Below, piece by piece: positions 42,210-51,765 of a stretch of DNA of 64,000 nt. Source of the stretch: JALYUA01 sp039933215 (GTDB taxonomy: Bacteria; Acidobacteriota; Thermoanaerobaculia; UBA5066; Gp7-AA6); assembly GCA_039933215.1 (NCBI GenBank), contig JBDTOO010000006.1, forward strand, positions 15,907 to 79,906, in the 5' to 3' direction. Below the pieces are notes generated by a model. The model ran no database searches and was not told where the DNA came from. It worked only from the letters and a program-made list of their open reading frames with translations. Numbering within the stretch: position 1 is the stretch's first letter; the number at the start of each line of letters is the position of its first letter. Both the position numbers and the translations under genes were made by a program.

Positions 42210-43193
42210 ATGCGCCTCCTCATCGTCCGGCTCTCCGCGGTGGGCGACATCATCCACGCGCTCCCGCTCGCGGAGAACGCGGGGCGCGCCGGGGCGGAGG
42301 TCGGCTGGGTCGTCGAGCGAGCGTATGCGGGCCTCCTCGAGGGCAACCCGGCGATCGCGCGGATCTTTCCGGCGGACACGCGCCGCTGGCGCCGCACGCC
42401 CCTCTCCGCGCAGAGCCGTCTCGAGATCCGCCGGCTGCGCGCCTCTCTCCGGGAATTCCGCGCGGACGCGACGATCGACGCGCAGGGCCTCTGGAAGTCG
42501 GCGCTCCTCGCCCGCCTCGCGGGCGCGCCGGTCGTGAGCCTCGGCGCGCGCGACCGACGGGAACGGACGTCGTCCCTGCTGGTGGACCGGCCGGTGGCAC
42601 TGGAGAGCGGAACGCCCCACGTCGTCGACCAGAACCTTGCGCTGCTGGGCCCGCTCTCGATCCCCGTGACGAGCCCGGCGCCGGACGCGCGGTACCTGCT
42701 CGCCGCCCCGCGCGCCGAGGCGGACCGTTTCGCCGCGGGGCTGCCGCATCCCTTCGCGCTGTTTCATCCCGGGGCGAGCCGCGCCGACAAGGCGTGGGGC
42801 GAGGAGTCGTACGCGGCGCTCGCGACCGGTCTCGAGGAGAGAGCCGGGCTCTTCCCCGCGGTCTCCTGGGGTCCGGGCGACGAAGCGCGCGCGGCGCGGC
42901 TCGTGGAGCTCATTCCCGGCGCAGCGCGCATTCCGCAACTGGATTTTGCCGGGCTCGCTCACGTTGCCGCGCGCGCCGCGCTCTTCGTCGGAGGCGACAC
43001 CGGTCCCGTCCATCTCGCCGACGCGCTCGGCGTCCCGACTCTCGCTCTCTTCGCTCCGTCGGCGTCGAAGCGCAACGTCCCCGCCCGGAATCGGCCTTAC
43101 GGCGGCGCGTGGTTGCGCTACGATCAGGCGACCGCCGTCGAGACGGTCCTGACGAAAGCGATCGAAGCCGCGCGGCGTTCCGCTTCGCGCTGA
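42210..43193 (+). CDS. waaC: heptosyltransferase I-like (GT9)
   Basis: 327 residues. LLIVRLSAVGDIIHALPL, DAQGLWKSALLARLAG, LFHPGASRADKAW and FVGGDTGPVHLADALGVP match WaaC, which adds the first heptose to Kdo2-lipid A. The start codon has no Shine-Dalgarno because the heptamer array occupies the upstream DNA. Confidence 0.92.
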   Translation: MRLLIVRLSAVGDIIHALPLAENAGRAGAEVGWVVERAYAGLLEGNPAIARIFPADTRRWRRTPLSAQSRLEIRRLRASLREFRADATIDAQGLWKSALLARLAGAPVVSLGARDRRERTSSLLVDRPVALESGTPHVVDQNLALLGPLSIPVTSPAPDARYLLAAPRAEADRFAAGLPHPFALFHPGASRADKAWGEESYAALATGLEERAGLFPAVSWGPGDEARAARLVELIPGAARIPQLDFAGLAHVAARAALFVGGDTGPVHLADALGVPTLALFAPSASKRNVPARNRPYGGAWLRYDQATAVETVLTKAIEAARRSASR

Positions 43194-43211
43194 TCGGGAC
43201 GGGGGCACGGG

Positions 43212-44054
43212 CTGGCATTTCAGGCAACGCGGCGCAGCCGGTTCCCGGCATGGGCGCTCCTCCTCGCGTGGAGCGCCCGGTCCTTCGCGCAGCAGACGCC
43301 GCCCTCCAGGGCCGACCCGCCTCCCTTTCTGGGCGAGACGCTGCGTTACGCGATGACGATCCTGGGCGTCGCCGGCGGGGAGCTCACTCTCTCGGCGGCG
43401 CCGACGGAGCTCGGCGGGCGCCCCGCCTGGAAATTCGAGCTCTCGGCCGTGTCGAACGACTTCCTCTCCAAGTTTTTCCTCGTGCGCGACTACATGGTGT
43501 CGTGGGTGGATCCGAAGACGTTTCGCTCCCTCCGCTTCGAAAAGCACACGGTCGAGGGCAAGCGCGCTCGCGACGAGCTGACCGAGTTCGACTACGAGAA
43601 CGGCGTCGCGCATTACGAGGGAGCGACCATCCGGTTGAACGACGCGACGCTCGACACGCTTTCCTCCGTCTACTACCTCCGCACGCTGCCGCTCGACGGC
43701 GGAAAAGCCCCGGAGCTCGCCGTTTTCTCCGGCGAAACGCACGCGCTGCGGGTCGAGGTGCAGGGACGCGAGAGGATCGTCACGCCCGCCGGGTCCTTTT
43801 CGACCATCCGTGTCGAGCCGAAGAGCTCCGGCGGGAGCCTCATCGGCAAGGGGAAAAACCTCGTCCTCTGGCTGACCGACGATGAGCGGCGCATTCCGGT
43901 GCAGATCCGCTCGAAGCTGAAGGTCGGCACCCTGATCGGGAGACTGAAGGCGATCGAGTCGCGAAGCCCCGCTCCGTCCGTCCCTCCTCCGCCGGCGACC
44001 TCCGGGGCCGGATCCGAGGCCCGGAACGCCAGGGCGGAGGGCGCCGTCCTTTGA
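43212..44054 (+). CDS. DUF3108 domain periplasmic protein
   Basis: The first conventional start is ATG 43353, but the frame is open and clearly protein-coding upstream to the waaC stop: it encodes a signal peptide (FPAWALLLAWSARSFAQQ) and the family's opening FLGETLRYAMTILGVAGGEL. The only plausible start is CTG 43212 (280 residues). DUF3108 proteins are secreted beta-rich proteins of unknown function, often near LPS genes. The later TPAGSFSTIRVEP and LWLTDDERRIPVQI segments are typical. It is probably cotranscribed with waaC. Confidence 0.8.
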   Translation: MAFQATRRSRFPAWALLLAWSARSFAQQTPPSRADPPPFLGETLRYAMTILGVAGGELTLSAAPTELGGRPAWKFELSAVSNDFLSKFFLVRDYMVSWVDPKTFRSLRFEKHTVEGKRARDELTEFDYENGVAHYEGATIRLNDATLDTLSSVYYLRTLPLDGGKAPELAVFSGETHALRVEVQGRERIVTPAGSFSTIRVEPKSSGGSLIGKGKNLVLWLTDDERRIPVQIRSKLKVGTLIGRLKAIESRSPAPSVPPPPATSGAGSEARNARAEGAVL

Positions 44055-44092
44055 CAGCCGGGCGGTAAACGCCTTACTCTCCTTCCGTCCCC

Positions 44093-45928
44093 ATGGCAGT
44101 CAAACTCGGCGATCTCCTTATCAAAGCGCGTCTGGTCTCGCAGGATCAGGTCGACTCCGCCCTGAAATCTCAGCGCGAGGAGGGCGGCAAGTTCGGCGAA
44201 GCCCTCGTCCGGATCGGGGCCGTGACCGAGTCACAGATCACGGAGACCCTTTCCCAGCAGTTCGGCGTCCCCTCGATCGACCTCGCGAACTTCGAGATCG
44301 ATCCCAACGTGATCAAGGTCGTCCCCGCGGACGTCGCGCGCAAGTACGGAGTCCTGCCCGTGAACAAGACGGGCGCCACGCTCACGATCGCGATGGGCGA
44401 CCCGACGAACGTCTTCGCCATGGACGACATCAAGTTCATGACCGGATACAACGTCGAGCCGGTGGTCGCCTCCGAGATCGCCCTCCGCAAGGCGATCGAG
44501 AAGCATTACGGCACGCCGCGGTCGGTCGTCCTCAAGGAGAAAGCCAAGCCTTCCTCCACCGGCTTCTCGCCCGGCGGGAATCTCGACGACGTCATGCAGA
44601 CCTCCGCCCTGACCGCCGACGACATGGCCGGCGTCGGATTGGGCGAGATCAACATGGACGAGATCACGGGGATCGACGAAGGCGCGGACGTCGACGTCCT
44701 CCGTCAGGACGAAGGTCAGGAGATCGACCTCGGGGACCTCGCGAAGTCGACGGAATCGGCGCCCATCATCAAGGTGTCCAACCTGATCCTGATCGAAGCG
44801 TTGAAGGCGGGGGCCTCCGACATCCACGTCGAGCCGTACGAGAAGGAGTTCCGCGTCCGGTTCCGGATCGACGGAATCCTCCACAACATCATGGCCCTGC
44901 CGATGCGGACGCGCGATCCACTGATCTCCCGCCTGAAGATCATGGCGAAGCTCGACATTTCCGAGAAGCGGCTGCCACAGGACGGGCGCATCAAGATCCG
45001 TCTGCGCGTCGAGGAGCGGTCCCGCGACCTCGACCTGCGCGTCTCGACCGTCCCGGCGCAGTTCGGCGAGAAAGTCGTCATGCGGCTTCTCGACAAGACG
45101 AAGCTGCAGCTCGACATGACGATGCTGGGCTTCGAGCCGGAGCCGCTCCACCGGTTCAAGGACGCAATCGACCGCCCGTACGGCATCGTCCTCGTGACGG
45201 GCCCGACGGGCTCCGGCAAGACGAACACGCTCTACTCCGCCATCGCGGCGTTGAACGAGCCGTCGGTCAACATCATGACGGCGGAAGACCCGATCGAGTT
45301 CAACCTCGCCGGCATCAACCAGGTCCAGATGAAAGAGCAGATCGGTCTGACCTTCGCGTCCGCTCTGCGATCCTTCCTGCGGCAGGACCCGGACATCATC
45401 CTGGTCGGCGAGATCCGCGACTTCGAAACGGCGGAGATCGCGGTCAAGGCGGCGCTCACGGGACATCTCGTGCTCTCGACGCTGCACACGAATGACGCCC
45501 CGTCGACGATCAACCGGCTGATGAACATGGGCATCGAGCCCTTCCTCGTCGCGACGTCGATCAACGCCATCTGCGCGCAGCGGCTCGTCCGGCGCATCTG
45601 CTCCAACTGCGCGGAGGAGGTCGAGACGCCTCCCCAGATGCTGATCCAGGTCGGGTTCGCGCCGGACGAGGTCAAAACGGTCAAGATCAAGCGCGGCCGC
45701 GGCTGCGAGCGCTGCAACAACGGGGGCTACAAGGGCCGCTGCGGCCTCTACGAGGTCCTGCAGTTTTCCGACGAGATCCGGGACATGATCCTTTCCGGCG
45801 CTTCCTCGATCGAGTTGAAGCGCAAGGCGATCGAGGAGGGAATGGTGAGCCTCCGGATGGCCGGCCTCCAGAAGATCCGCGACGGGGTGACGACCCTCGA
45901 GGAAGTCCTTCGGGAGACGGTCCTCTGA
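44093..45928 (+). CDS. pilB: type IV pilus extension ATPase
   Basis: 611 residues. It has an N-terminal MshEN domain (about 1-150), an acidic linker with GLGEINMDEITGIDEG, and the ATPase core: Walker A GPTGSGKTNTLY, Asp box TAEDPIEFNL, Walker B QDPDIILVGEIRDFET and His box TGHLVLSTLHTND. The zinc module has CSNC and CERC. It drives pilus extension, and pilT and pilC follow. The major pilin gene is not in the window. Confidence 0.96.
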   Translation: MAVKLGDLLIKARLVSQDQVDSALKSQREEGGKFGEALVRIGAVTESQITETLSQQFGVPSIDLANFEIDPNVIKVVPADVARKYGVLPVNKTGATLTIAMGDPTNVFAMDDIKFMTGYNVEPVVASEIALRKAIEKHYGTPRSVVLKEKAKPSSTGFSPGGNLDDVMQTSALTADDMAGVGLGEINMDEITGIDEGADVDVLRQDEGQEIDLGDLAKSTESAPIIKVSNLILIEALKAGASDIHVEPYEKEFRVRFRIDGILHNIMALPMRTRDPLISRLKIMAKLDISEKRLPQDGRIKIRLRVEERSRDLDLRVSTVPAQFGEKVVMRLLDKTKLQLDMTMLGFEPEPLHRFKDAIDRPYGIVLVTGPTGSGKTNTLYSAIAALNEPSVNIMTAEDPIEFNLAGINQVQMKEQIGLTFASALRSFLRQDPDIILVGEIRDFETAEIAVKAALTGHLVLSTLHTNDAPSTINRLMNMGIEPFLVATSINAICAQRLVRRICSNCAEEVETPPQMLIQVGFAPDEVKTVKIKRGRGCERCNNGGYKGRCGLYEVLQFSDEIRDMILSGASSIELKRKAIEEGMVSLRMAGLQKIRDGVTTLEEVLRETVL

Positions 45929-46114
45929 CAGGTGTCAGGTGACGGGTGTCAGGTGACAGGAGCTCGCGCGGAAGGATGTCGGGGGTAGGCCGCTCTCGGT
46001 AAGGCGTCCGAGGCTTCTCGTCACGCTCCCTGGGTCGGGTTTGTCCAGGGACAACGCGCCTGCACCCGCGGAGAACCCGGTGCTGCCGTCACCTGTCGCC
46101 TGTCACCCGTCACC
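45929..46114. repeat. intergenic element with inverted GTCACC-type repeats
   Basis: The left arm (45929-45960) is built of AGGTGTC/AGGTGAC units starting one base after pilB. The right arm (46088-46114) is built of the complementary CCTGTCACCCGTCACC units. About 125 bases lie between them, so the RNA could fold into a large stem. The right arm is preceded by GTGCTGCCGTCACC, like the arrays at 21.3 and 42.2 kb. Nothing else is seen up to the pilT start. Confidence 0.65.
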
Positions 46115-46207
46115 GGTTGGCTGCCCGAACGTACAGAATCTAAACACTTGACCTTCCTAACGGGCGGCGTTCCGGTTACACTAGATAACCTTTTCCTGGA
46201 GGCGAAT

Positions 46208-47329
46208 TTGGCCGGCGACACGACACTGCATCAGCTTTTGAAGCAGATGGTCGAAATGGGGGCTTCCGACCTCCATTTGACGACCAATTCCCCTCCCATG
46301 GTGCGCCTGGACGGCCGCCTGATCCCTCTCCCCTACCCGCCGCTCACCGTCGCCGAGACCAAACAGCTCGCCTATTCGGTCCTGACCGACACCCAGAAGC
46401 ACCGGTTCGAGGAGAACCTCGAGCTCGACTTCTCCTTCGGCGTCAAGGGACTCGCGCGCTTCCGCGCCAACAACTTCTTCCAGCGCGGCGCCGTCGCCGG
46501 CGTTTACCGGCAGATCCCGTACGAGATCCTCGGATTCCGCGAGCTCGGGCTCCCGCCGGTCGTCGAGCTTCTCTGCGACAAGCCGCGCGGCTTGATTCTC
46601 GTCACGGGACCCACGGGCTCGGGCAAGACGACGACGCTCGCCGCGATGCTCGACCGGATCAACCGCGAGAAGCAGCTCCACATCGTCACGATCGAGGACC
46701 CGATCGAGTTCCTGCACTCCCACAAGAAGTGCATCGTGAACCAGCGCGAGCTCCACGCCGACACCCACTCGTTCCCGAACGCCCTGAAGTCCGTCCTCCG
46801 CGAGGACCCGGACGTCGTGCTCGTCGGCGAAATGCGCGACCTCGAGACGATCGAATCGGCGCTGCGCATCGCGGAGACGGGCCACCTGACGCTCGCCACC
46901 CTCCACACGAACTCGGCGACCTCGTCGATCAACCGCATCATCGACGTGTTCCCCGCGCACCAGCAGACGCAGATCCGGACGCAGCTCTCCTTCGTTCTCG
47001 AAGGAATCCTGTGTCAGTCGCTGCTCGAGCGCGCGAGCGGCAAGGGGCGGGCGATGGCGATGGAGATCCTCGTTCCGAACGCCGCCATCCGGAACCTGAT
47101 CCGCGAGGACAAGATCCACCAGATCTACTCGATGATGCAGACGGGACAGTCGAAGTTCGGGATGCAGACCTTCAACCAGTCGCTCGCGACCCTGTTTCAC
47201 AGGAAGCTGATCACCCTGGAGATCGCGCTCTCCCGATCCTCGAATCCGGACGAGCTCCAGGAGCTCATCAACCGCGGATCGGGATTGAACGTGCAGACTC
47301 CGAACGCCACCGCCGGCAAGCGCGCGTAA
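46208..47329 (+). CDS. pilT: type IV pilus retraction ATPase
   Basis: 373 residues from TTG 46208, chosen because TGGAGG lies 5 bases upstream and the product begins at the conserved LHQLLKQMVEMGASDLHLT. A TTG at 46148 would add 20 residues. Marks are RFRANNFFQRG, Walker A GPTGSGKTTTL, Walker B EDPDVVLVGEMRDLET, His box TGHLTLATLHTNSA and the PilT-type AIRNLIREDKIHQIYSMMQT. It powers pilus retraction. Confidence 0.96.
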   Translation: MAGDTTLHQLLKQMVEMGASDLHLTTNSPPMVRLDGRLIPLPYPPLTVAETKQLAYSVLTDTQKHRFEENLELDFSFGVKGLARFRANNFFQRGAVAGVYRQIPYEILGFRELGLPPVVELLCDKPRGLILVTGPTGSGKTTTLAAMLDRINREKQLHIVTIEDPIEFLHSHKKCIVNQRELHADTHSFPNALKSVLREDPDVVLVGEMRDLETIESALRIAETGHLTLATLHTNSATSSINRIIDVFPAHQQTQIRTQLSFVLEGILCQSLLERASGKGRAMAMEILVPNAAIRNLIREDKIHQIYSMMQTGQSKFGMQTFNQSLATLFHRKLITLEIALSRSSNPDELQELINRGSGLNVQTPNATAGKRA

Positions 47330-47350
47330 GGACAAAGGGAGCCGGACACC

Positions 47351-48553
47351 ATGCCGAATTACGTCTGGAAGGGCCGAAACCGGGCGGGACTGGTCCAGGA
47401 GGGGGTCCTCGCCGCGGACACGAAGGACGTCGCCCTCGCGTCGCTCCGGCGCCAGAACATCGTCGTCACCGGCATCCGGGAGCGCGGCAAGGAGATCTCC
47501 CTCACGAAGATGGGGCGCAAGGTGCCGCCCAAGACCCTCGCCGTCTTCACCCGCCAGTTCTCCGTCATGATCGACGCCGGTCTCCCGCTCGTCCAGTGCC
47601 TCGAGATCCTGGCGAACCAGCAGGAGCACAAGAATTTTCAGAAGATCCTTCTGCAGGTCCGGCAGGACGTCGAGGCGGGATCGACCCTGGCCGACGCCAT
47701 GCGCCGCCATCCGAAGGCGTTCAACAACCTCTACGTCAACATGGTCGCCGCGGGCGAGGCGGGCGGTATCCTCGACACGATCCTCCAGCGGCTCTCGGTC
47801 TACATCGAGAAGGCCGTCAAGCTCTCCTCCCAGGTCAAGTCCGCCCTGATCTACCCGATCGCGGTCATCGTGATCGCGATGATCGTCGTGGCGGTCATTC
47901 TCCTGAAGGTCATCCCGACGTTTGCCGCCCTGTTCACGAGCCTCGGCGCCGAGCTGCCCTTCCCGACGCGCATGGTCATCCTGGCGTCGAACTTCCTCGC
48001 CCGGTACTTCATCTTCTTCGTGATCGGCATCATCGCGGGCGTCTTCGCGTTCCGCCGCTACTACGCGACATACCGCGGCCGGCGCGTCGTCGACGGCCTC
48101 GTCCTGAAGCTCCCCGTCCTCGGCATGATCATGCGCAAGATCTCCGTTGCCCGGTTCTGCCGGACGCTGGCCACCCTGACGTCTTCCGGCGTGCCGATCT
48201 TAGAGAGCCTCGACATCACGGCGAGAACCTCCGGAAACGCCATCGTCGAGGACGCGATCCTCGAGGTGCGCAAGAGCGTCGAGGGCGGCAAGACCATCGT
48301 CGAGCCCCTCCGCGACTCCGGCATCTTCCCGAACATGGTCGTGCAGATGATCGGCGTCGGCGAGCAGACGGGCGCCCTCGACCAGATGTTGAACAAGATC
48401 GGCGACTTCTACGAAGACGAGGTGGATGCCGCGGTCGCCGGACTCGTGAAACTGCTCGAGCCCGTCATGATCTTCATCCTGGGCATCATCATCGGAGGCA
48501 TCGTCATCGCGATGTATCTCCCGATGTTCACGCTGATCAACAAGATTGGATGA
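47351..48553 (+). CDS. pilC: type IV pilus inner-membrane platform protein
   Basis: 400 residues, two T2SSF domains with membrane helices (for example LIYPIAVIVIAMIVVAVILL) and motifs FTRQFSVMIDAGLPLVQCLE, AAGEAGGILDTILQRLSVYI and GVGEQTGALDQML. It is the platform acting with PilB and PilT and paralogous to GspF at 32 kb. Confidence 0.96.
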   Translation: MPNYVWKGRNRAGLVQEGVLAADTKDVALASLRRQNIVVTGIRERGKEISLTKMGRKVPPKTLAVFTRQFSVMIDAGLPLVQCLEILANQQEHKNFQKILLQVRQDVEAGSTLADAMRRHPKAFNNLYVNMVAAGEAGGILDTILQRLSVYIEKAVKLSSQVKSALIYPIAVIVIAMIVVAVILLKVIPTFAALFTSLGAELPFPTRMVILASNFLARYFIFFVIGIIAGVFAFRRYYATYRGRRVVDGLVLKLPVLGMIMRKISVARFCRTLATLTSSGVPILESLDITARTSGNAIVEDAILEVRKSVEGGKTIVEPLRDSGIFPNMVVQMIGVGEQTGALDQMLNKIGDFYEDEVDAAVAGLVKLLEPVMIFILGIIIGGIVIAMYLPMFTLINKIG

Positions 48554-48577
48554 GGAAAGCCCGGCGTCCGGTGCCCC

Positions 48578-50338
48578 GTGAGCGGATCGCCGGGAGGAGC
48601 TGAACCGACCATTCCGTCGCCCTCGGCTGCCCCGACGTCTTCCGACCTGACCGAAGCCCTGGACGAGTCCCTCCGGAGATCCACCGGCTGGCTGACGGCG
48701 GTCCGCATCGTCGTCCTCCTGCTGATCTTCCTTTCGGCGATCCTCGTTCAGGCCGGGTCGGCCGTCCACCTCGAGGGCGTCCACATCGAGATCACGTTCC
48801 TCTACGCCCTGATGGGCGCCGCGGTGCTCCTCGCTCTTTTCCACTGGACCGCCGGGCGGCACCTGAACCCCAGCTGGGCCGCGTTCATTCAGCTCATGGG
48901 CGACGTCGGCATCGTCACGGTGCTCGTCTACTCGTCCGGCGGCCCCGACTCGGTCTTCAACTTCCTCTACCTCGTCGTCATCGGAGCTTCGGCGTTCCTG
49001 CTGTACCGCACGGGGGCCGTCGCCACGGCGACGACGGCGGCGGTCCTCTACGGGACGATGGTGCAGCTCCTGACCTACGGGGTCCTGCCCCCGCCGCCGC
49101 TGGCGCTTCCCACCGAATGGAGCACGGCGCGGGTGCGGTTCAACCTGGCGATCACCGTCGCGGGGTTCTACGGCGTCGCCTTCATGCTCTCGTATCTCTC
49201 CGAGAAGCTGCGCGCGGCCCGTGTCGAGCTCGCGCTGAGGCAGAAGGCGCTCCACCGGCTTCAGAACCTCTACGGCAACGTGATCGCCACCATGTCCTCG
49301 GGGCTCCTCACGACGGACGCGCGCCAGAGAGTCACGTTCCTGAACCGGGCGGGGGGAGACATCCTCGGCGTCGACCCGGCGGGCGCGCCCGGAAGGCCGG
49401 TCTCCGATCTCGGGTTCGTTTTTCCGGACGACTGGATGGACCACCGGGATCGCGCGCGGGGCCGCGAGACCTACCGGGGAGAGGTCGAGATCGAGCGCGG
49501 GAGCGCGCGCCGGGTCGTCGGTTTTTCCATGAGGCTTCTGAAGGAGACCGACGGAGGCGAAGAGGGGCACCTGCTCCTCTTCCAGGACCTGACCGAGATC
49601 AAGAAGCTCGAACGGAGGGCCCGGTTCAACGAGCAGCTCGCCGCCGTGGGTGAGCTCGCAGCCGGCATCGCCCACGAGATCCGCAACCCGCTCGCGTCCA
49701 TCTCGGGTTCCGTGCAGGTTCTCTCGAACGTCCTCTCGGTCGGCTCCACGGAGAAGCGGCTCATGGAGATCATCGTCTCGGAGTCGAACCGGCTCTCGAA
49801 GATCCTCGAGGACTTCCTGCGGTTCGTGCGGCCCCAGGAGCGCCAGGTCGCGTCCTTCGACGTCGCCCAGAATCTGTCCGAGGTGATGGACCTGTTCCGG
49901 CTCTCCGACGAGGTCTCCGACGCCCACCGGATCGAGGTCGACGTGGCGCCGGCGTCCTCGCTTCTCTCCGGGGATCGCGATCAGGTCCGTCAGATCGTCT
50001 ACAACGTCGCCAAGAACGCCGTCCGCGCGATGCAGGCCGGCGGGTCGCTCTCCGTCGTGGGAAGGGAAGAGGACGCCTGGTATAGCATTCGTTTCATCGA
50101 TACCGGCCGCGGAATGAACGAAGAAGAGCTGGCGCGGCTCTTCACGCCGTTCTCGACGGCGTTCGACGGCGGAACGGGGCTCGGAATGGCCATCGTCCGC
50201 CGGATCGTCGAAGACCACGGAGGAGCCATTGACGCCGAATCGATCCCAGGAGAGGGAACGACCGTGACGGTGCTGCTGCCGCGCGACATCGAGAAGTCGG
50301 TGCCCGAAGCGGCGTCGCGAGAGAAGGGTGCCGCGTGA
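48578..50338 (+). CDS. pilS: sensor histidine kinase
   Basis: 586 residues, GTG start. The N-terminal half has about six membrane helices (about 40-215, for example VRIVVLLLIFLSAILVQAGS), as in PilS, where they contact pilin. A PAS domain (about 235-340) precedes the kinase core: H-box GIAHEIRNPLASISG, N-box IVYNVAKNAVRAM, G1 DTGRGM and G2 GTGLGMAI. It overlaps pilR by 4 bases and follows pilBTC. Confidence 0.93.
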   Translation: MSGSPGGAEPTIPSPSAAPTSSDLTEALDESLRRSTGWLTAVRIVVLLLIFLSAILVQAGSAVHLEGVHIEITFLYALMGAAVLLALFHWTAGRHLNPSWAAFIQLMGDVGIVTVLVYSSGGPDSVFNFLYLVVIGASAFLLYRTGAVATATTAAVLYGTMVQLLTYGVLPPPPLALPTEWSTARVRFNLAITVAGFYGVAFMLSYLSEKLRAARVELALRQKALHRLQNLYGNVIATMSSGLLTTDARQRVTFLNRAGGDILGVDPAGAPGRPVSDLGFVFPDDWMDHRDRARGRETYRGEVEIERGSARRVVGFSMRLLKETDGGEEGHLLLFQDLTEIKKLERRARFNEQLAAVGELAAGIAHEIRNPLASISGSVQVLSNVLSVGSTEKRLMEIIVSESNRLSKILEDFLRFVRPQERQVASFDVAQNLSEVMDLFRLSDEVSDAHRIEVDVAPASSLLSGDRDQVRQIVYNVAKNAVRAMQAGGSLSVVGREEDAWYSIRFIDTGRGMNEEELARLFTPFSTAFDGGTGLGMAIVRRIVEDHGGAIDAESIPGEGTTVTVLLPRDIEKSVPEAASREKGAA

Positions 50339-51765
50339 GCCACGGACCGCGCCTTCTCATCGTCGACGACGAATCCTCGATCCGCGACATGCTCGCGATC
50401 TTCTTCCACAAGCGCGGTTTCGAGGTGATCACCGCCTCGTCCTTCGCGGAGGGGACGGCGGGGGCGGCCCGCTCGAACCCCGATCTCATCCTGTCCGACA
50501 TCAAGATGCCCGACGGCAACGGGCTCGACCTTCTCCGCAAAGTGAAGGCGGAGAGCCCGAAGACCCCCGTCATCATGATCACGGCGCACACGTCGACGCA
50601 GGACGCCATCGAGGCCATGAAGGCCGGCGCCGTCGACTACATCGCGAAGCCGTTCAACGTCGAGGAGCTCGGGATGCTCGTCGACCGGGCCCTCGGCGAG
50701 AAACAGCTCCACGACGAGAACGTCTACCTGAAGCAGGAGCTCGCCGGGCGCTACACATTCGCGAACATCATCGGCAAGGGCTCCCGGATGCAGGAGATCT
50801 TCCGCACGATCGAGCGGATCGGGAAGGTCTCGACCACCGTCCTGCTCACGGGCGAGAGCGGAACGGGCAAGGAGCTCATCTCCCGCGCGATCCACTACAC
50901 CTCGATCCGCAAGGACCGCAAGTTCGTGTCGATCAATTGCGGCGCACTGCCCGAGGCGCTCCTGGAGTCCGAGCTCTTCGGCCACGAGAGGGGCGCGTTC
51001 ACCGGGGCCGTCAAGGACAAGCGCGGCCTCTTCACGGAAGCGGACAACGGCACGCTCTTTCTGGACGAGATCTCGGAGACCTCGCCGACGATGCAGGTCA
51101 AGCTCCTCCGGGCCATCCAGGAAAAGGTCATCCGGAAGGTCGGCGGGAACGAGGAGACGAGCGTCGACGTCCGGATCATCGCCGCGACCAACAAGGATCT
51201 GACCGAGCTCGTGGCGGAAGGCAAGTTCCGGGAGGATCTCTTCTATCGGATCAACGTCATCCCGATCGTGCTGCCGCCGCTGCGTTCCCGCATCGAGGAC
51301 GTCGCTCCGCTCACCTCCCACTTCATCGCGAAGGTCTGCAAGGACCAGAAGATCCCCGAGAAGAAGATCTCGACGGAGGCCATGCGCCTTCTCGAGGCCT
51401 ACACGTGGCCCGGCAACGTCCGGGAGCTCGAGAACACGCTCGAGCGGACCGTCGCTCTCGAGCCCGGGCCGGTGATCACCGCGTCGAGCCTCCCCGAGTC
51501 GATCGCGCTCGGCGTCCGGACGCGGGTGCCCGATTTCGAGAGCCTGCCGGCCGAGGGCATCAACCTCGAGGCGTATCTCGAAGCCGTGGGGAAACGGCTG
51601 ATGCGGGAGGCGCTCGACCGGTGCGAGGGCGTTCAGACGAAGGCGGCCGAGCTCCTGCGAATGTCCTTTCGGTCGTTCCGCTATTACGCGAAGAAGTACA
51701 ACCTGGTGAAGAAGGACGACGTGTACGAGGAGGGCGTCGAGCCCCGGGAGATCGAGGCTCCGTGA
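50335..51765 (+). CDS. pilR: sigma-54-dependent response regulator
   Basis: 476 residues. Receiver domain with Asp in LILSDIKMPDG, then AAA+ domain with Walker A TGESGTGKE, the sigma-54 loop RGAFTGA and sensor region, and a Fis-type DNA-binding end (EGVQTKAAELLRMSFRSFRYY). PilR activates pilin transcription with sigma-54; its target pilin gene lies outside the window. GTG start overlaps pilS. Confidence 0.94.
   Translation: MSHGPRLLIVDDESSIRDMLAIFFHKRGFEVITASSFAEGTAGAARSNPDLILSDIKMPDGNGLDLLRKVKAESPKTPVIMITAHTSTQDAIEAMKAGAVDYIAKPFNVEELGMLVDRALGEKQLHDENVYLKQELAGRYTFANIIGKGSRMQEIFRTIERIGKVSTTVLLTGESGTGKELISRAIHYTSIRKDRKFVSINCGALPEALLESELFGHERGAFTGAVKDKRGLFTEADNGTLFLDEISETSPTMQVKLLRAIQEKVIRKVGGNEETSVDVRIIAATNKDLTELVAEGKFREDLFYRINVIPIVLPPLRSRIEDVAPLTSHFIAKVCKDQKIPEKKISTEAMRLLEAYTWPGNVRELENTLERTVALEPGPVITASSLPESIALGVRTRVPDFESLPAEGINLEAYLEAVGKRLMREALDRCEGVQTKAAELLRMSFRSFRYYAKKYNLVKKDDVYEEGVEPREIEAP

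Noticed and set aside
46148..46207. TTGACC at 46148 as a -35 box for pilT
   Set aside because: The nearest -10-like sequence (TACACT) is 23 bases away, too far for a sigma-70 promoter.
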